Shown: positions 1 to 5,452 of the stretch, piece after piece
Layout of the letters: each line of letters opens with the position of its first letter
How positions within the stretch are numbered: position 1 is the stretch's first letter
Source of the DNA: Kiloniellales bacterium
Lineage (GTDB): Bacteria > Pseudomonadota > Alphaproteobacteria > Kiloniellales > JAKSBE01
Direction: 5' to 3'
DNA: 5,839 nucleotides
NCBI GenBank assembly: GCA_030067055.1
Contig: JASJAL010000329.1
Span: 1-5,839 of the forward strand
Notes under the pieces: generated by a model
Seen by the model: only the letters and a program-made list of their open reading frames with translations
Databases searched by the model: none
What the model was told of the DNA's origin: nothing
Translations under genes and position numbers: made by a program

Positions 1-1
1 C

Positions 2-106
2 GACGGCTTCACCTTCACCCCGGGCGAGATCACCCGCGATCTCATGACCGCCTATGACGACCTGGTGCGTCAGCCCGAGGACGCGGCGGCCGCCAGCGCG
101 GCCTAG
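2..106 (+). CDS. C-terminal end of an unidentified protein (5' truncated by the window)
   Basis: An open frame enters from the left edge and gives 34 residues before a TAG stop: it begins DGFTFTPGEITRDLM and ends in an Ala-rich tail (EDAAAASAA). High GC and codon use match the neighbouring genes. There is too little sequence to name a family, and I do not recognise it. The stop codon lies inside the left CTAG copy flanking the insertion sequence. In the uninterrupted ancestor this gene would have ended against the minus-strand DUF294 gene, with the two stop codons overlapping in one CTAG. The gene's own end therefore appears undamaged by the insertion. Confidence is for a real gene end, not for a function. 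Confidence 0.6.
   Translation, partial: DGFTFTPGEITRDLMTAYDDLVRQPEDAAAASAA
103..106. repeat. Target-site duplication, left copy (CTAG)
   Basis: CTAG directly before the left inverted repeat, matching CTAG at 983-986. Bases 104-106 are the TAG stop of the truncated plus-strand gene. Confidence 0.85.
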
Positions 107-124
107 GTCGTGGTGACATTTTAA
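107..124 (+). repeat. Left terminal inverted repeat of the IS element
   Basis: GTCGTGGTGACATTTTAA, an exact reverse complement of 965-982. The match ends at base 125. This end lies beyond the transposase stop codon (128-130), only 3 bp away. Confidence 0.95.
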
Positions 125-127
125 CGT

Positions 128-568
128 TCATCGGAGCCATAGGCAGATTGCAGCGATCATGACAAAGCCTCTGAAATTTTGGAGCAGCTTGTCGTATCGC
201 GTTGCGACGCGTCTAAACTGCTTGAGTTTGGCGAACATGCGTTCGACCAGGTTCCGTTCCTTGTAGAGGTTCCAGTCGCAGGCTTGGGGATAGGGCGGTC
301 GTCGCTCCGGACGCGGGGGTATGACGGCGAGGGCTCCGATCTGCGTGATGGTTTGGTGGAAGTGGTCGGCGTCATAGGCCTTGTCGGCGATGACGTAGCC
401 GGGCCGCAAGCCGGTCAGCAGGGCTTGGCCAAAGAGCACGTCGCCACGGTGTCCAGGGCTTAGAATGATCCGGACCGGTAGGCCCAGCGCGTCGCTGACG
501 GCGTGGATCTTGGTGCCTAGTCCGCCGCGTGAACGACCAAGGCCTCGGGCCTCAGCGCCCCCCTTTTG
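128..568 (-). CDS. IS5-family transposase, C-terminal part (orfB, -1 frame)
   Basis: Continues the transposase in the -1 frame relative to orfA. Reading from the slip region gives QKGGAEARGLGRSRGG, then LGTKIHAVSDALGLPV, then the second catalytic aspartate in VIADKAYDAD. The third catalytic residue lies in YKERNLVERMFAKLK, which fits the Y-(2)-R-(3)-E-(6)-K signature exactly. It ends FVMIAAICLWLR, a usual C terminus for this group, with a TGA stop 3 bp inside the left inverted repeat. A GTG at 437-439 could open a shorter separate product, but that would start after the conserved GRSRGG region, so translation by frameshift from orfA is more likely. The true 5' boundary of this part is the slip site near 558-568. 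Confidence 0.87.
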   Translation of the reverse strand, partial: QKGGAEARGLGRSRGGLGTKIHAVSDALGLPVRIILSPGHRGDVLFGQALLTGLRPGYVIADKAYDADHFHQTITQIGALAVIPPRPERRPPYPQACDWNLYKERNLVERMFAKLKQFRRVATRYDKLLQNFRGFVMIAAICLWLR

Positions 569-900
569 AGCGGCGCACCCGCCGCTTGGGCCTGGGCCCT
601 AATGCTGGTCGAGTCGAGCGCCACCCAGTCGAGATCGGCTTCCGCGCTTAGAGCGGCGAACAGCCGGTCGAGCACGCCCTGGTCGATCCAGCGATAGTAG
701 CGCCGCTTGACTGTCTGGTAAGAGCCATAACGTTCCGGAAGATCACACCAGCGCCCTCCCGAGCGCGCCATCCAGATCAAAGCGTTGATGAAACGACGAT
801 TGTCGCTGCGAGGCCCGCGGCGGCCCTTGCGACCGCCCGGAACAAAGACCTCAACACGTGACCATTGCTCGTCCGTAAGCTCCTGCGCCTGACGAATCAC
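517..900 (-). CDS. IS5-family transposase, N-terminal part (orfA)
   Basis: Encodes the N-terminal half of the DDE transposase that moves the element. Visible features are the DUF4096-like N-terminal region of IS5 transposases (LTDEQWSRVEVFVPG, then RFINALIWMARSGGRWCDLPERYGSYQTV, split here by a few residues) and the first catalytic aspartate in VALDSTSIRAQ. The frame can open at a TTG at 915, but that codon has no ribosome-binding site. I prefer the GTG at 900, which has AGGAG 7 nt upstream and gives MIRQAQELTDEQ. Zero-frame reading ends at a TAG at 517 after an unconserved tail. The family motif KGGAEARGLGRSRGG is found only in the -1 frame, so the functional protein should be an orfA-orfB fusion of about 257 residues. 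Confidence 0.88.
   Translation of the reverse strand: MIRQAQELTDEQWSRVEVFVPGGRKGRRGPRSDNRRFINALIWMARSGGRWCDLPERYGSYQTVKRRYYRWIDQGVLDRLFAALSAEADLDWVALDSTSIRAQAQAAGAPLKRGALRPEALVVHAAD
558..567 (-). other. Probable -1 frameshift (slippage) site joining orfA and orfB
   Basis: On the minus strand the run is AAAAGGGGGG. Zero-frame codons are CTC AAA AGG GGG GCG (L K R G A). The -1 codons CAA AAG GGG GGC GCT GAG (Q K G G A E) restore the conserved transposase sequence. Slippage could be ribosomal, or transcriptional within the six Gs. No perfect X XXY YYZ heptamer lies in the zero frame, so simple loss of one base in this copy is also possible. Confidence 0.6.
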
Positions 901-902
901 CG

Positions 903-922
903 CTGATCTCCTCAAAGATCAG
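903..922 (-). promoter_or_regulatory. Hairpin covering the transposase ribosome-binding site
   Basis: On the minus strand CTGATCT and AGATCAG form a perfect 7-bp stem around the loop TTGAGG. It ends 2 nt before the GTG start at 900. The Shine-Dalgarno AGGAG is half in the loop and half in the 3' arm. Such a structure would limit translation, most clearly on transcripts entering from the upstream DUF294 gene. The pairing is visible; the regulatory role is inferred by analogy with other insertion sequences. Confidence 0.5.
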
Positions 923-945
923 TCTTGAATCACGACACGCCCCGC

Positions 946-959
946 TTGGGAATCCCCAA
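946..959. repeat. Small subterminal palindrome in the IS
   Basis: TTGGG-AATC-CCCAA, a 5-bp inverted repeat 5 bp inside the right inverted repeat. It could be an accessory transposase site or part of the promoter region, or chance. No equivalent is seen at the left end, where coding sequence runs almost to the repeat. Confidence 0.25.
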
Positions 960-964
960 AAATC

Positions 965-982
965 TTAAAATGTCACCACGAC
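965..982 (-). repeat. Right terminal inverted repeat of the IS element
   Basis: TTAAAATGTCACCACGAC on the plus strand, the perfect partner of 107-124. It is the end upstream of the transposase and directly abuts the CTAG that holds the DUF294 stop codon. Confidence 0.95.
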
Positions 983-986
983 CTAG
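983..986. repeat. Target-site duplication, right copy (CTAG)
   Basis: CTAG directly after the right inverted repeat. Bases 983-985 read as TAG on the minus strand and are the stop codon of the DUF294 gene. Confidence 0.85.
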
Positions 987-2434
987 AACACGCGGCCGGT
1001 CAGGGCCTCCTTGGCCTTGAGGCTCAGATCCTCGATCGCCTTGAAGCCGTCGACCAGCATGTCGCGCTCGCGGCGCGAGAGGCGATCGGGATGGACATAG
1101 TTGCCGACCGGCTCGCCGGCGGTGAAATCGGCCAGCTGCTGGCGCAGCAGCAGGCCGGTGATGTGAAGAAAGGCGCCGTTCAGATAGTCCGCCTGGTTGC
1201 GGTTCAGGACATCCAGCTTGCAGAGCGTCTCGATCCGCCGCAGCGTCGAGGTCTCCGAGACTCCGTGCTTCAGGGAGAGCATCCGAAGCCCCGTCACCAG
1301 CGGCAGGGTGCCGCGGTGCTTGAGATTGATCTTGCCGCCCTTGTCCCGGTCGCCGACAAGGCGGCCGAACCAGCCCAGCGCGACGCTCGTGCGCTCGGAT
1401 TCCTCGTAGAGCGCCCGAAGAAAATGCGGCGAGTTCTTCGCGGTCTCGGTGACGATCGTGCGCAGCTCGTCGGCGAAGCCGGTCTCGCGGTAGGCGCCTC
1501 GGAAGTCGAAGAAGATGTCGCCGAGCTGGGCGGCAATGGCGCTGCCCCGCTGGCCCCAGATGTCGATCTGCATCCGCCACTGGCTGCGGGTCTTGCGCCA
1601 GATCGGGTTGGTCGCCATGACGTAGCCCAGGCAGTATGGGAAGCCGATGGCGTCGAGCGACTCGGTCATGCGCTCGGCGAGCGCAATGAAGAAGGGGTCG
1701 ATCCGGCCGTGCTCCTCGTCGGGATAGTCGTCGAGGATGAAGCCATTGTCCTGGTCCGGGTAAAGGTAGTTCTCGCCGCGCCCGCCCGATCCCATGATCA
1801 GGAGCTCGAAGCGCACCGGCGGCGGGCCCATGCCCTCCTCGGCCATCTCGGCCAGGGCCCGGTCGATCACCCGGCAGTGGATGTCGCGGTTGATACGGGT
1901 GATGACCGCCTGGATCTCGGGGGCCGGAACCCGGTCGGCGAAGAGGCTCTCGGCGAGCTCGACCTGCGCGGCCTTGATCTGGCGCAGCCCCTCGCGGCTG
2001 TCGTCCTGGCTGATCGACTCGATCTCGCGGAGCGTCGCCTCGGCGGCGACCGCGAGGGCCGCATGGAGGTCGATCAGCCCAACCGGCCGCCCGTCCCGAT
2101 CGACCACCGGCATGTGACGCCAGCCGAAGGCGCGCATGCGGGCGATCGCGTGGTAGAGGTAGTCGCCCGCCGCGATCGCCTTGACCGGCGCGGACATGAA
2201 ACCCGACACCGGCTCGTCACCCGCGCAGCGCAGGACGATGCGCCGGGTCACGTCCTGTTCCGTGATGATGCCGGCGAGCCGACCCTCGGGATCGACCACC
2301 AGAGCGGAGGTGCGATGGCCGGCCGAGAGCTGCTCGATGAGGTCGGAGACCGAGGTCTCGGGGGAGACCACGACCGGGTCGCTCCGCATGTAGTCGCGGA
2401 CCAGGTGCGCGAAGATCTTGGTGCGGGGCTGCAC
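983..2434 (-). CDS. CBS-pair / DUF294 putative nucleotidyltransferase signalling protein
   Basis: A 483-residue soluble protein, probably cytoplasmic. Two CBS motifs come first (about 14-68 and 76-132), the usual adenine-nucleotide sensing module. A DUF294 domain related to GlnD-type nucleotidyltransferases follows (about 155-290), with GSGGRGE at 215-221 and the metal-binding pair D227-x-D229. A DUF294 C-terminal helical domain occupies about 325-470. Many relatives (COG2905) also carry an N-terminal cyclic-nucleotide-binding domain; this one starts directly at the CBS pair. The start is a GTG with a weak AGGG about 10 nt upstream, 12 nt after the preceding gene, so the two are probably co-transcribed. 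An internal ATG at residue 16 would cut into CBS1. The TAG stop lies in the CTAG duplicated by the insertion sequence, so the protein is intact. Target and reaction are unknown; the divergent symporter operon suggests a link with substrate uptake or use. Confidence 0.9.
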   Translation of the reverse strand: MQPRTKIFAHLVRDYMRSDPVVVSPETSVSDLIEQLSAGHRTSALVVDPEGRLAGIITEQDVTRRIVLRCAGDEPVSGFMSAPVKAIAAGDYLYHAIARMRAFGWRHMPVVDRDGRPVGLIDLHAALAVAAEATLREIESISQDDSREGLRQIKAAQVELAESLFADRVPAPEIQAVITRINRDIHCRVIDRALAEMAEEGMGPPPVRFELLIMGSGGRGENYLYPDQDNGFILDDYPDEEHGRIDPFFIALAERMTESLDAIGFPYCLGYVMATNPIWRKTRSQWRMQIDIWGQRGSAIAAQLGDIFFDFRGAYRETGFADELRTIVTETAKNSPHFLRALYEESERTSVALGWFGRLVGDRDKGGKINLKHRGTLPLVTGLRMLSLKHGVSETSTLRRIETLCKLDVLNRNQADYLNGAFLHITGLLLRQQLADFTAGEPVGNYVHPDRLSRRERDMLVDGFKAIEDLSLKAKEALTGRVF

Positions 2435-2446
2435 GGTGTGGCGGCC

Positions 2447-3133
2447 CTAGCCGGGACGGCCGACGATGGCCGGCGACGTCGAGGTCCTGCCCGCGCAGTC
2501 GTCGAGGACGCTTTCCGACACCAGGCGCTTTCGAAACTGCTCCCGGATGTCGCGCCAGGCGAATTTGATCGAATTCCGCACGATTTCCGAATCCTCCCTC
2601 TTTAGCCGGTCGGCGATCGGCGCCCAGCGAATCAGGGCGGCCGGACTCTCGCTGAAATTGTCGCGGTGCAGGGCGCGGCCCGCCCAGTCGGTCCGGTTCA
2701 ACCGGGCAAGGAAGTCCTGCCGGCCAAGTTCAGCGGAGTATTCGGGTGGCGCCTCCGCCAGATTGTCCTCGATCCCGCGATGGTAGCAGCGCAGCGCGAG
2801 CGCGCGGCGGTCCTCGTCGGGAATCGACGGCCCCTCGAGCGCGGTGGCGGCGGCGTAGACGGCGAGATCGGAAAGGCAGGCGTCGAAGACGTGGAACTTG
2901 GCGATGTTCATCGAGCGGACATAGACGGGATCGTCGAAGACCCGCGGGTAGCGCGTTCCGATTCTGGTCTTGAGGTAGCCGTAAAGGGACTTCTGGGCGA
3001 TGAAGGCGGCGCGGGTGGCGACGAAACGCTCGATATCCGCACTGCTGGCCAGCGGGCTGGTGTCGCGCCGAAAGGTCAGGGCCTTGACCACGGCACGAAA
3101 GGTTTGGATCAGACTGTCGAGGTTGAATGACAT
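2447..3133 (-). CDS. Conserved-looking protein of unknown function, upstream of the DUF294 gene
   Basis: A 228-residue protein starting MSFNLDSLIQTFRAV. I do not recognise a named family. It has no signal peptide or membrane segment and looks largely alpha-helical. It is rich in charged and aromatic residues (for example YGYLKTRIGTRYPRVFDDP and FAWRDIREQFRKRLVSES) and has a short, probably disordered tail. The frame stays open upstream to a GTG at 3271, but those 46 extra residues are low in hydrophobic content, overlap the likely control region and precede a natural-looking N terminus, so I chose the ATG at 3133. No good Shine-Dalgarno precedes that ATG, so the start is uncertain. It ends 12 nt before the DUF294 start, suggesting an operon and a shared task, perhaps as a partner of the DUF294 enzyme. 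Confidence 0.78.
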   Translation of the reverse strand: MSFNLDSLIQTFRAVVKALTFRRDTSPLASSADIERFVATRAAFIAQKSLYGYLKTRIGTRYPRVFDDPVYVRSMNIAKFHVFDACLSDLAVYAAATALEGPSIPDEDRRALALRCYHRGIEDNLAEAPPEYSAELGRQDFLARLNRTDWAGRALHRDNFSESPAALIRWAPIADRLKREDSEIVRNSIKFAWRDIREQFRKRLVSESVLDDCAGRTSTSPAIVGRPG

Positions 3134-3330
3134 TGGAGTTTGGCTACCCAGTATTGGATTTCGCGCTTGCCGGCCCGTTCGGAGCCGCCGCGGTGCATGC
3201 TGCGATTGAGAGGCGATCTCCTTGGATTTCCTAAAGCTTACCTCGGTACCATTTGCCAATTCTCTTGACACGTGGCAGAAGTCTAACCGAAAAACTTGAC
3301 CAGTCTATGTGAACAGGGGAGCAAGGACCC
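3134..3330. promoter_or_regulatory. Divergent intergenic control region
   Basis: This 197-bp stretch separates the minus-strand DUF294 pair from the plus-strand symporter pair and must hold both promoters if the start at 3133 is right. It is AT-richer than the flanking genes, especially 3215-3310. A perfect plus-strand TTGACA lies at 3265-3270 and a TTGACC at 3296-3301, but neither has a convincing -10 box at normal spacing. On the minus strand TTGGCA (near 3258) has only a weak CTTTAG partner. An imperfect dyad, TGCCA (3254-3258) and TGGCA (3273-3277), could be an operator. I cannot place a promoter with confidence. Confidence 0.45.
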
Positions 3331-3594
3331 ATGTCTGAACAAGAGTCCGCCAGACGGGAACGTCATTGGAAAAAGACCAGAAATCTGACGTATTTCGTGC
3401 TGGCAGTCTGGGCGATATTCGCCTTTGTCTTACCGTGGAACGCGCAAGCGCTCGATAGCTTTTCGTTCCTCGGCTTTCCGCTAGGCTATTACATCGTGGT
3501 GCAGGGATCGCTGTTCGTTTTCGTCGTCTTGATCTGGTTCCAGAACCTCAGGCAGGACGCGATCGACGACGAATACGAAGGCTCTGGCCAATAG
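3331..3594 (+). CDS. DUF4212 protein, putative sodium:solute symporter small subunit
   Basis: An 87-residue membrane protein with a charged cytoplasmic N terminus (RRERHWKKTRN), two transmembrane helices (about 18-36 and 50-70) and an acidic C terminus (DDEYEGSGQ). The pattern W-K-K-T then FVLPW between helices is typical of the DUF4212 / Na_symport_sm family. These proteins are encoded just before large VC_2705-type symporters and are thought to be their small partner, much as DUF485 proteins accompany ActP acetate permeases. Ribosome-binding sequence GGGGAG (3316-3321) lies 9 nt before the ATG; a nearer AAGGA is only 3 nt away. The symporter gene starts 15 nt after the stop, so the two are surely co-transcribed. 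Confidence 0.92.
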   Translation: MSEQESARRERHWKKTRNLTYFVLAVWAIFAFVLPWNAQALDSFSFLGFPLGYYIVVQGSLFVFVVLIWFQNLRQDAIDDEYEGSGQ

Positions 3595-3597
3595 TAC

Positions 3598-3606
3598 GGA
3601 GGGGGG
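3598..3606 (+). promoter_or_regulatory. Strong ribosome-binding site of the symporter gene
   Basis: GGAGGGGGG lies 3 nt before the ATG at 3610; its GGAGG core is 7 nt from the start. It occupies most of the 15-nt gap after the DUF4212 stop and fixes the symporter start. Confidence 0.75.
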
Positions 3607-3609
3607 ATC

Positions 3610-5433
3610 ATGTCAGTTCAAACAAGCGGAGGCGGTTCAAGCTTTACGCAAAACCTGGGTAAGATCTACAGCCTCTATACCCTGGGTTTTCTCGCCTTCT
3701 TCGGCCTGATGGCCGTGCTCGAGCAGTTCGGTTTCGGCGCTCGGACCATCGGCATCCTGTTTCTGCTGTTCACCATCACGATCTACGCGGTGATCGGCTT
3801 CCTGTCGCGCACCATGCAGGTCGACGCCTACTATGTTGCGGGCCGCGAGGTGCCGGCACTCTACAACGGTATGGCGACGGCGGCGGACTGGATGTCCGGC
3901 GCGTCCTTCGTGGCGCTGGCCGGCGGCATCTACTTCGGCGGCTATCCCTACCTGGGCTTCGTCGTTGGCTGGACCGGCGGCTACGTGCTGGTGAACTCGC
4001 TGATGGCGCCCTACCTGAGGAAGTTCGGCTGCTACACCGTGCCCGACTTCATCGGCACGCGCTACGGCGGCAACACGGCCCGCTTCCTGGCAGTGGTCGT
4101 CCTCGTGGTGGCGTCCTTCACCTACGTGACGGCGCAGATCAACGCCACGGGAACGATCGCGGCGCGCGCGCTCGACATCCCCTTCGGTGTCGGCGTCTGG
4201 TTCGGCCTGCTGGGCATCCTGCTCTGCTCCATGCTGGGCGGCATGCGCGGCGTGACCTGGACCCAGGTGGCGCAGTACATCGTGCTGATCATCGCCTATC
4301 TGGTGCCGGTCATCTGGATGTCGAACGTCCAGGGCTTCGGTATCATCCCGCACTTCGGTTACGGCGAGGCCGCGCAGCGGATCTTCGAGCTCGAGGGTCA
4401 GCTGGGACTCGTCGCGGCGGCCGAGCCGGTCGGCAAGCTGAAGGTGCTGACCACGCCGCACTTCGATCCGCAGGGCGGCTTCCAGTCCTGGCAGTTCGTC
4501 ACCCTGGCCTTCTGCATGATGGCGGGCACGGCCTCGCTGCCGCACATCCTGATGCGCTACTTCACCACGCCTTCGGTGCGGGCGGCGCGGAAGTCGGTCG
4601 GCTGGTCGCTGTTCTTCATCTTCCTGCTCTACTTCACGGCGCCGGCGCTGGCGACCCTGACCAAGCTGCAGCTGCTCGATCCCAATCTGGCGACGGCAGT
4701 GGTCGGCAAGGCGGTCTCCGACGTGATGGCCCTGGAGTGGGTGCAGAACTGGGCATCCGTGGGCATGCTCGCGGTGGCGGACCAGAACGGCGACGGGATC
4801 GTTCAGTTGAACGAGTTCTTCATGAGGCCCGATATCGTCGTGCTGGCCACGCCGGAAATCGCCGGCCTGCCCTACGTGATCTCCGGCCTGGTCGCGGCCG
4901 GCGGCATGGCGGCCGCCATGTCGACCGCCGACGGCCTGCTGCTGGCGATCGCCAACGCGCTCAGCCATGATCTCTACTACAAGATCATCGACCCGAAGGC
5001 CGAGACCAAGACCCGCCTCGTCGTTGCGCGGATCCTCCTGGTCGTGATCGGCGTGGCAGCGGCCCTGATCGCCTCGCTACAGTTGACCGGCATCCTCGGC
5101 GCTGTGGCCTGGGCCTTCTGCTTCGCCTGCTCAGGTCTCTTCTTCCCCTTGGTGCTCGGCATCTGGTGGAAGCGAGCCAATAGGCAAGGCGCGATCGCCG
5201 GCATGGTGTTCGGATTTCTCGCCGGTACCGCCTACCTCTACTATGTCCATTTCGCGGGCGGCGATCCGATTCTCGGTCTCGACCACCTGCGCTTCGGCAT
5301 TGTCGGAATGCCGGTCAGCCTGATTGCGATGATCGTGGTCAGCCTGGCCACCGAGGCGCCCGACGCCGAGACTCAGGCCATGGTGGACGAGGTTCGGATC
5401 CCGAGCGGCGAGACGATCATCGGGCAACACTAA
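3610..5433 (+). CDS. Sodium:solute symporter, VC_2705 subfamily (SSS family)
   Basis: A 607-residue inner-membrane transporter with the LeuT-type fold of the SSS family and about 13-14 hydrophobic helices. Two N-terminal helices (about 20-40, 45-66) precede the core. Core helix 1 contains ATAADWMSGASF, where D93 aligns by motif with the sodium-related Asp55 of PutP. Core helix 8 carries AAAMSTADGLLLA, with S438-T439 matching the PutP/vSGLT sodium-site Ser-Ser/Thr pair. The linkers at about 239-292 and 351-412 are long, as in the VC_2705 group, and the second holds an EF-hand-like loop (D391-E402). Pairing with a DUF4212 gene supports the subfamily call. The likely role is Na+-driven uptake of a small carboxylate such as acetate, pyruvate or propionate, but the substrate cannot be read from sequence. 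A large hairpin follows the stop codon. Confidence 0.93.
   Translation: MSVQTSGGGSSFTQNLGKIYSLYTLGFLAFFGLMAVLEQFGFGARTIGILFLLFTITIYAVIGFLSRTMQVDAYYVAGREVPALYNGMATAADWMSGASFVALAGGIYFGGYPYLGFVVGWTGGYVLVNSLMAPYLRKFGCYTVPDFIGTRYGGNTARFLAVVVLVVASFTYVTAQINATGTIAARALDIPFGVGVWFGLLGILLCSMLGGMRGVTWTQVAQYIVLIIAYLVPVIWMSNVQGFGIIPHFGYGEAAQRIFELEGQLGLVAAAEPVGKLKVLTTPHFDPQGGFQSWQFVTLAFCMMAGTASLPHILMRYFTTPSVRAARKSVGWSLFFIFLLYFTAPALATLTKLQLLDPNLATAVVGKAVSDVMALEWVQNWASVGMLAVADQNGDGIVQLNEFFMRPDIVVLATPEIAGLPYVISGLVAAGGMAAAMSTADGLLLAIANALSHDLYYKIIDPKAETKTRLVVARILLVVIGVAAALIASLQLTGILGAVAWAFCFACSGLFFPLVLGIWWKRANRQGAIAGMVFGFLAGTAYLYYVHFAGGDPILGLDHLRFGIVGMPVSLIAMIVVSLATEAPDAETQAMVDEVRIPSGETIIGQH
4780..4815 (+). other. 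EF-hand-like calcium-binding loop inside the symporter
   Basis: Residues 391-402 read DQNGDGIVQLNE. This fits the canonical 12-residue EF-hand loop: D at 1, N at 3, D at 5, G at 6, a hydrophobic residue at 8 and E at 12. It lies between core helices 7 and 8, in the position of extracellular loop 4 of LeuT-fold carriers, hence probably periplasmic. Calcium binding is inferred, not shown. Confidence 0.65.
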
Positions 5434-5452
5434 GACTGACTGTTTCGTGACC

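Larger units (their letters stand above)
107..982 (-). mobile_element. Insertion sequence, IS5 family (IS427-like group), complete, 876 bp
   Basis: The element is bounded by 18-bp perfect inverted repeats (107-124 and 965-982) and flanked by identical CTAG tetramers (103-106 and 983-986). It carries one minus-strand DDE transposase in two overlapping frames (orfA about 900-517, orfB about 568-128). The size of roughly 0.9 kb, the CTAG/TA target, the split transposase and the protein motifs fit the IS427 group of the IS5 family. Because CTAG is palindromic, the duplication could be read as TA, with the element then including CTAG bases, or as the full CTAG; the sequence alone cannot separate these. 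Ends, repeats and all three catalytic acidic residues are present, so the copy looks recent and possibly active if the frameshift works. Confidence 0.93.

Noticed and set aside
179..463. Plus-strand frame of 94 codons inside the IS as a passenger gene
   Set aside because: It is the antisense of orfB, with no motif and no ribosome-binding site; the minus-strand frame has the full DDE signature.
901..915. TTG at 915 as the transposase start
   Set aside because: No ribosome-binding site precedes it; the GTG at 900 has AGGAG at a good distance and begins at the conserved N terminus.
930..1580. Minus-strand frame of 216 codons running from the DUF294 gene into the IS
   Set aside because: It is an alternative frame of the DUF294 gene that crosses the IS boundary by chance; Arg/Ala/Pro-rich, with no motifs.
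1091..2605. Long plus-strand open frame of 504 codons opposite the DUF294 gene
   Set aside because: It is antisense to a gene with clear CBS and DUF294 motifs, its translation is Arg/Ala/Asp/Gly-rich with no recognisable domain, and it arises from high-GC codon bias.
3134..3271. 46-residue N-terminal extension of the unknown protein from a GTG at 3271
   Set aside because: Its sequence is polar and unstructured, it overlaps the only room available for two divergent promoters, and the GTG has no clear ribosome-binding site. The ATG at 3133 is preferred, though it too lacks a good Shine-Dalgarno.
3265..3293. sigma-70 promoter using the perfect TTGACA at 3265
   Set aside because: The 16-18 bp position offers only CGAAAA-like sequence, which is not an acceptable -10 box, so I kept it as part of a general control region.
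3637..4968. Long minus-strand open frame of 443 codons opposite the symporter
   Set aside because: The translation is a His/Arg/Asp/Gln-rich low-complexity shadow of a well-recognised membrane transporter.
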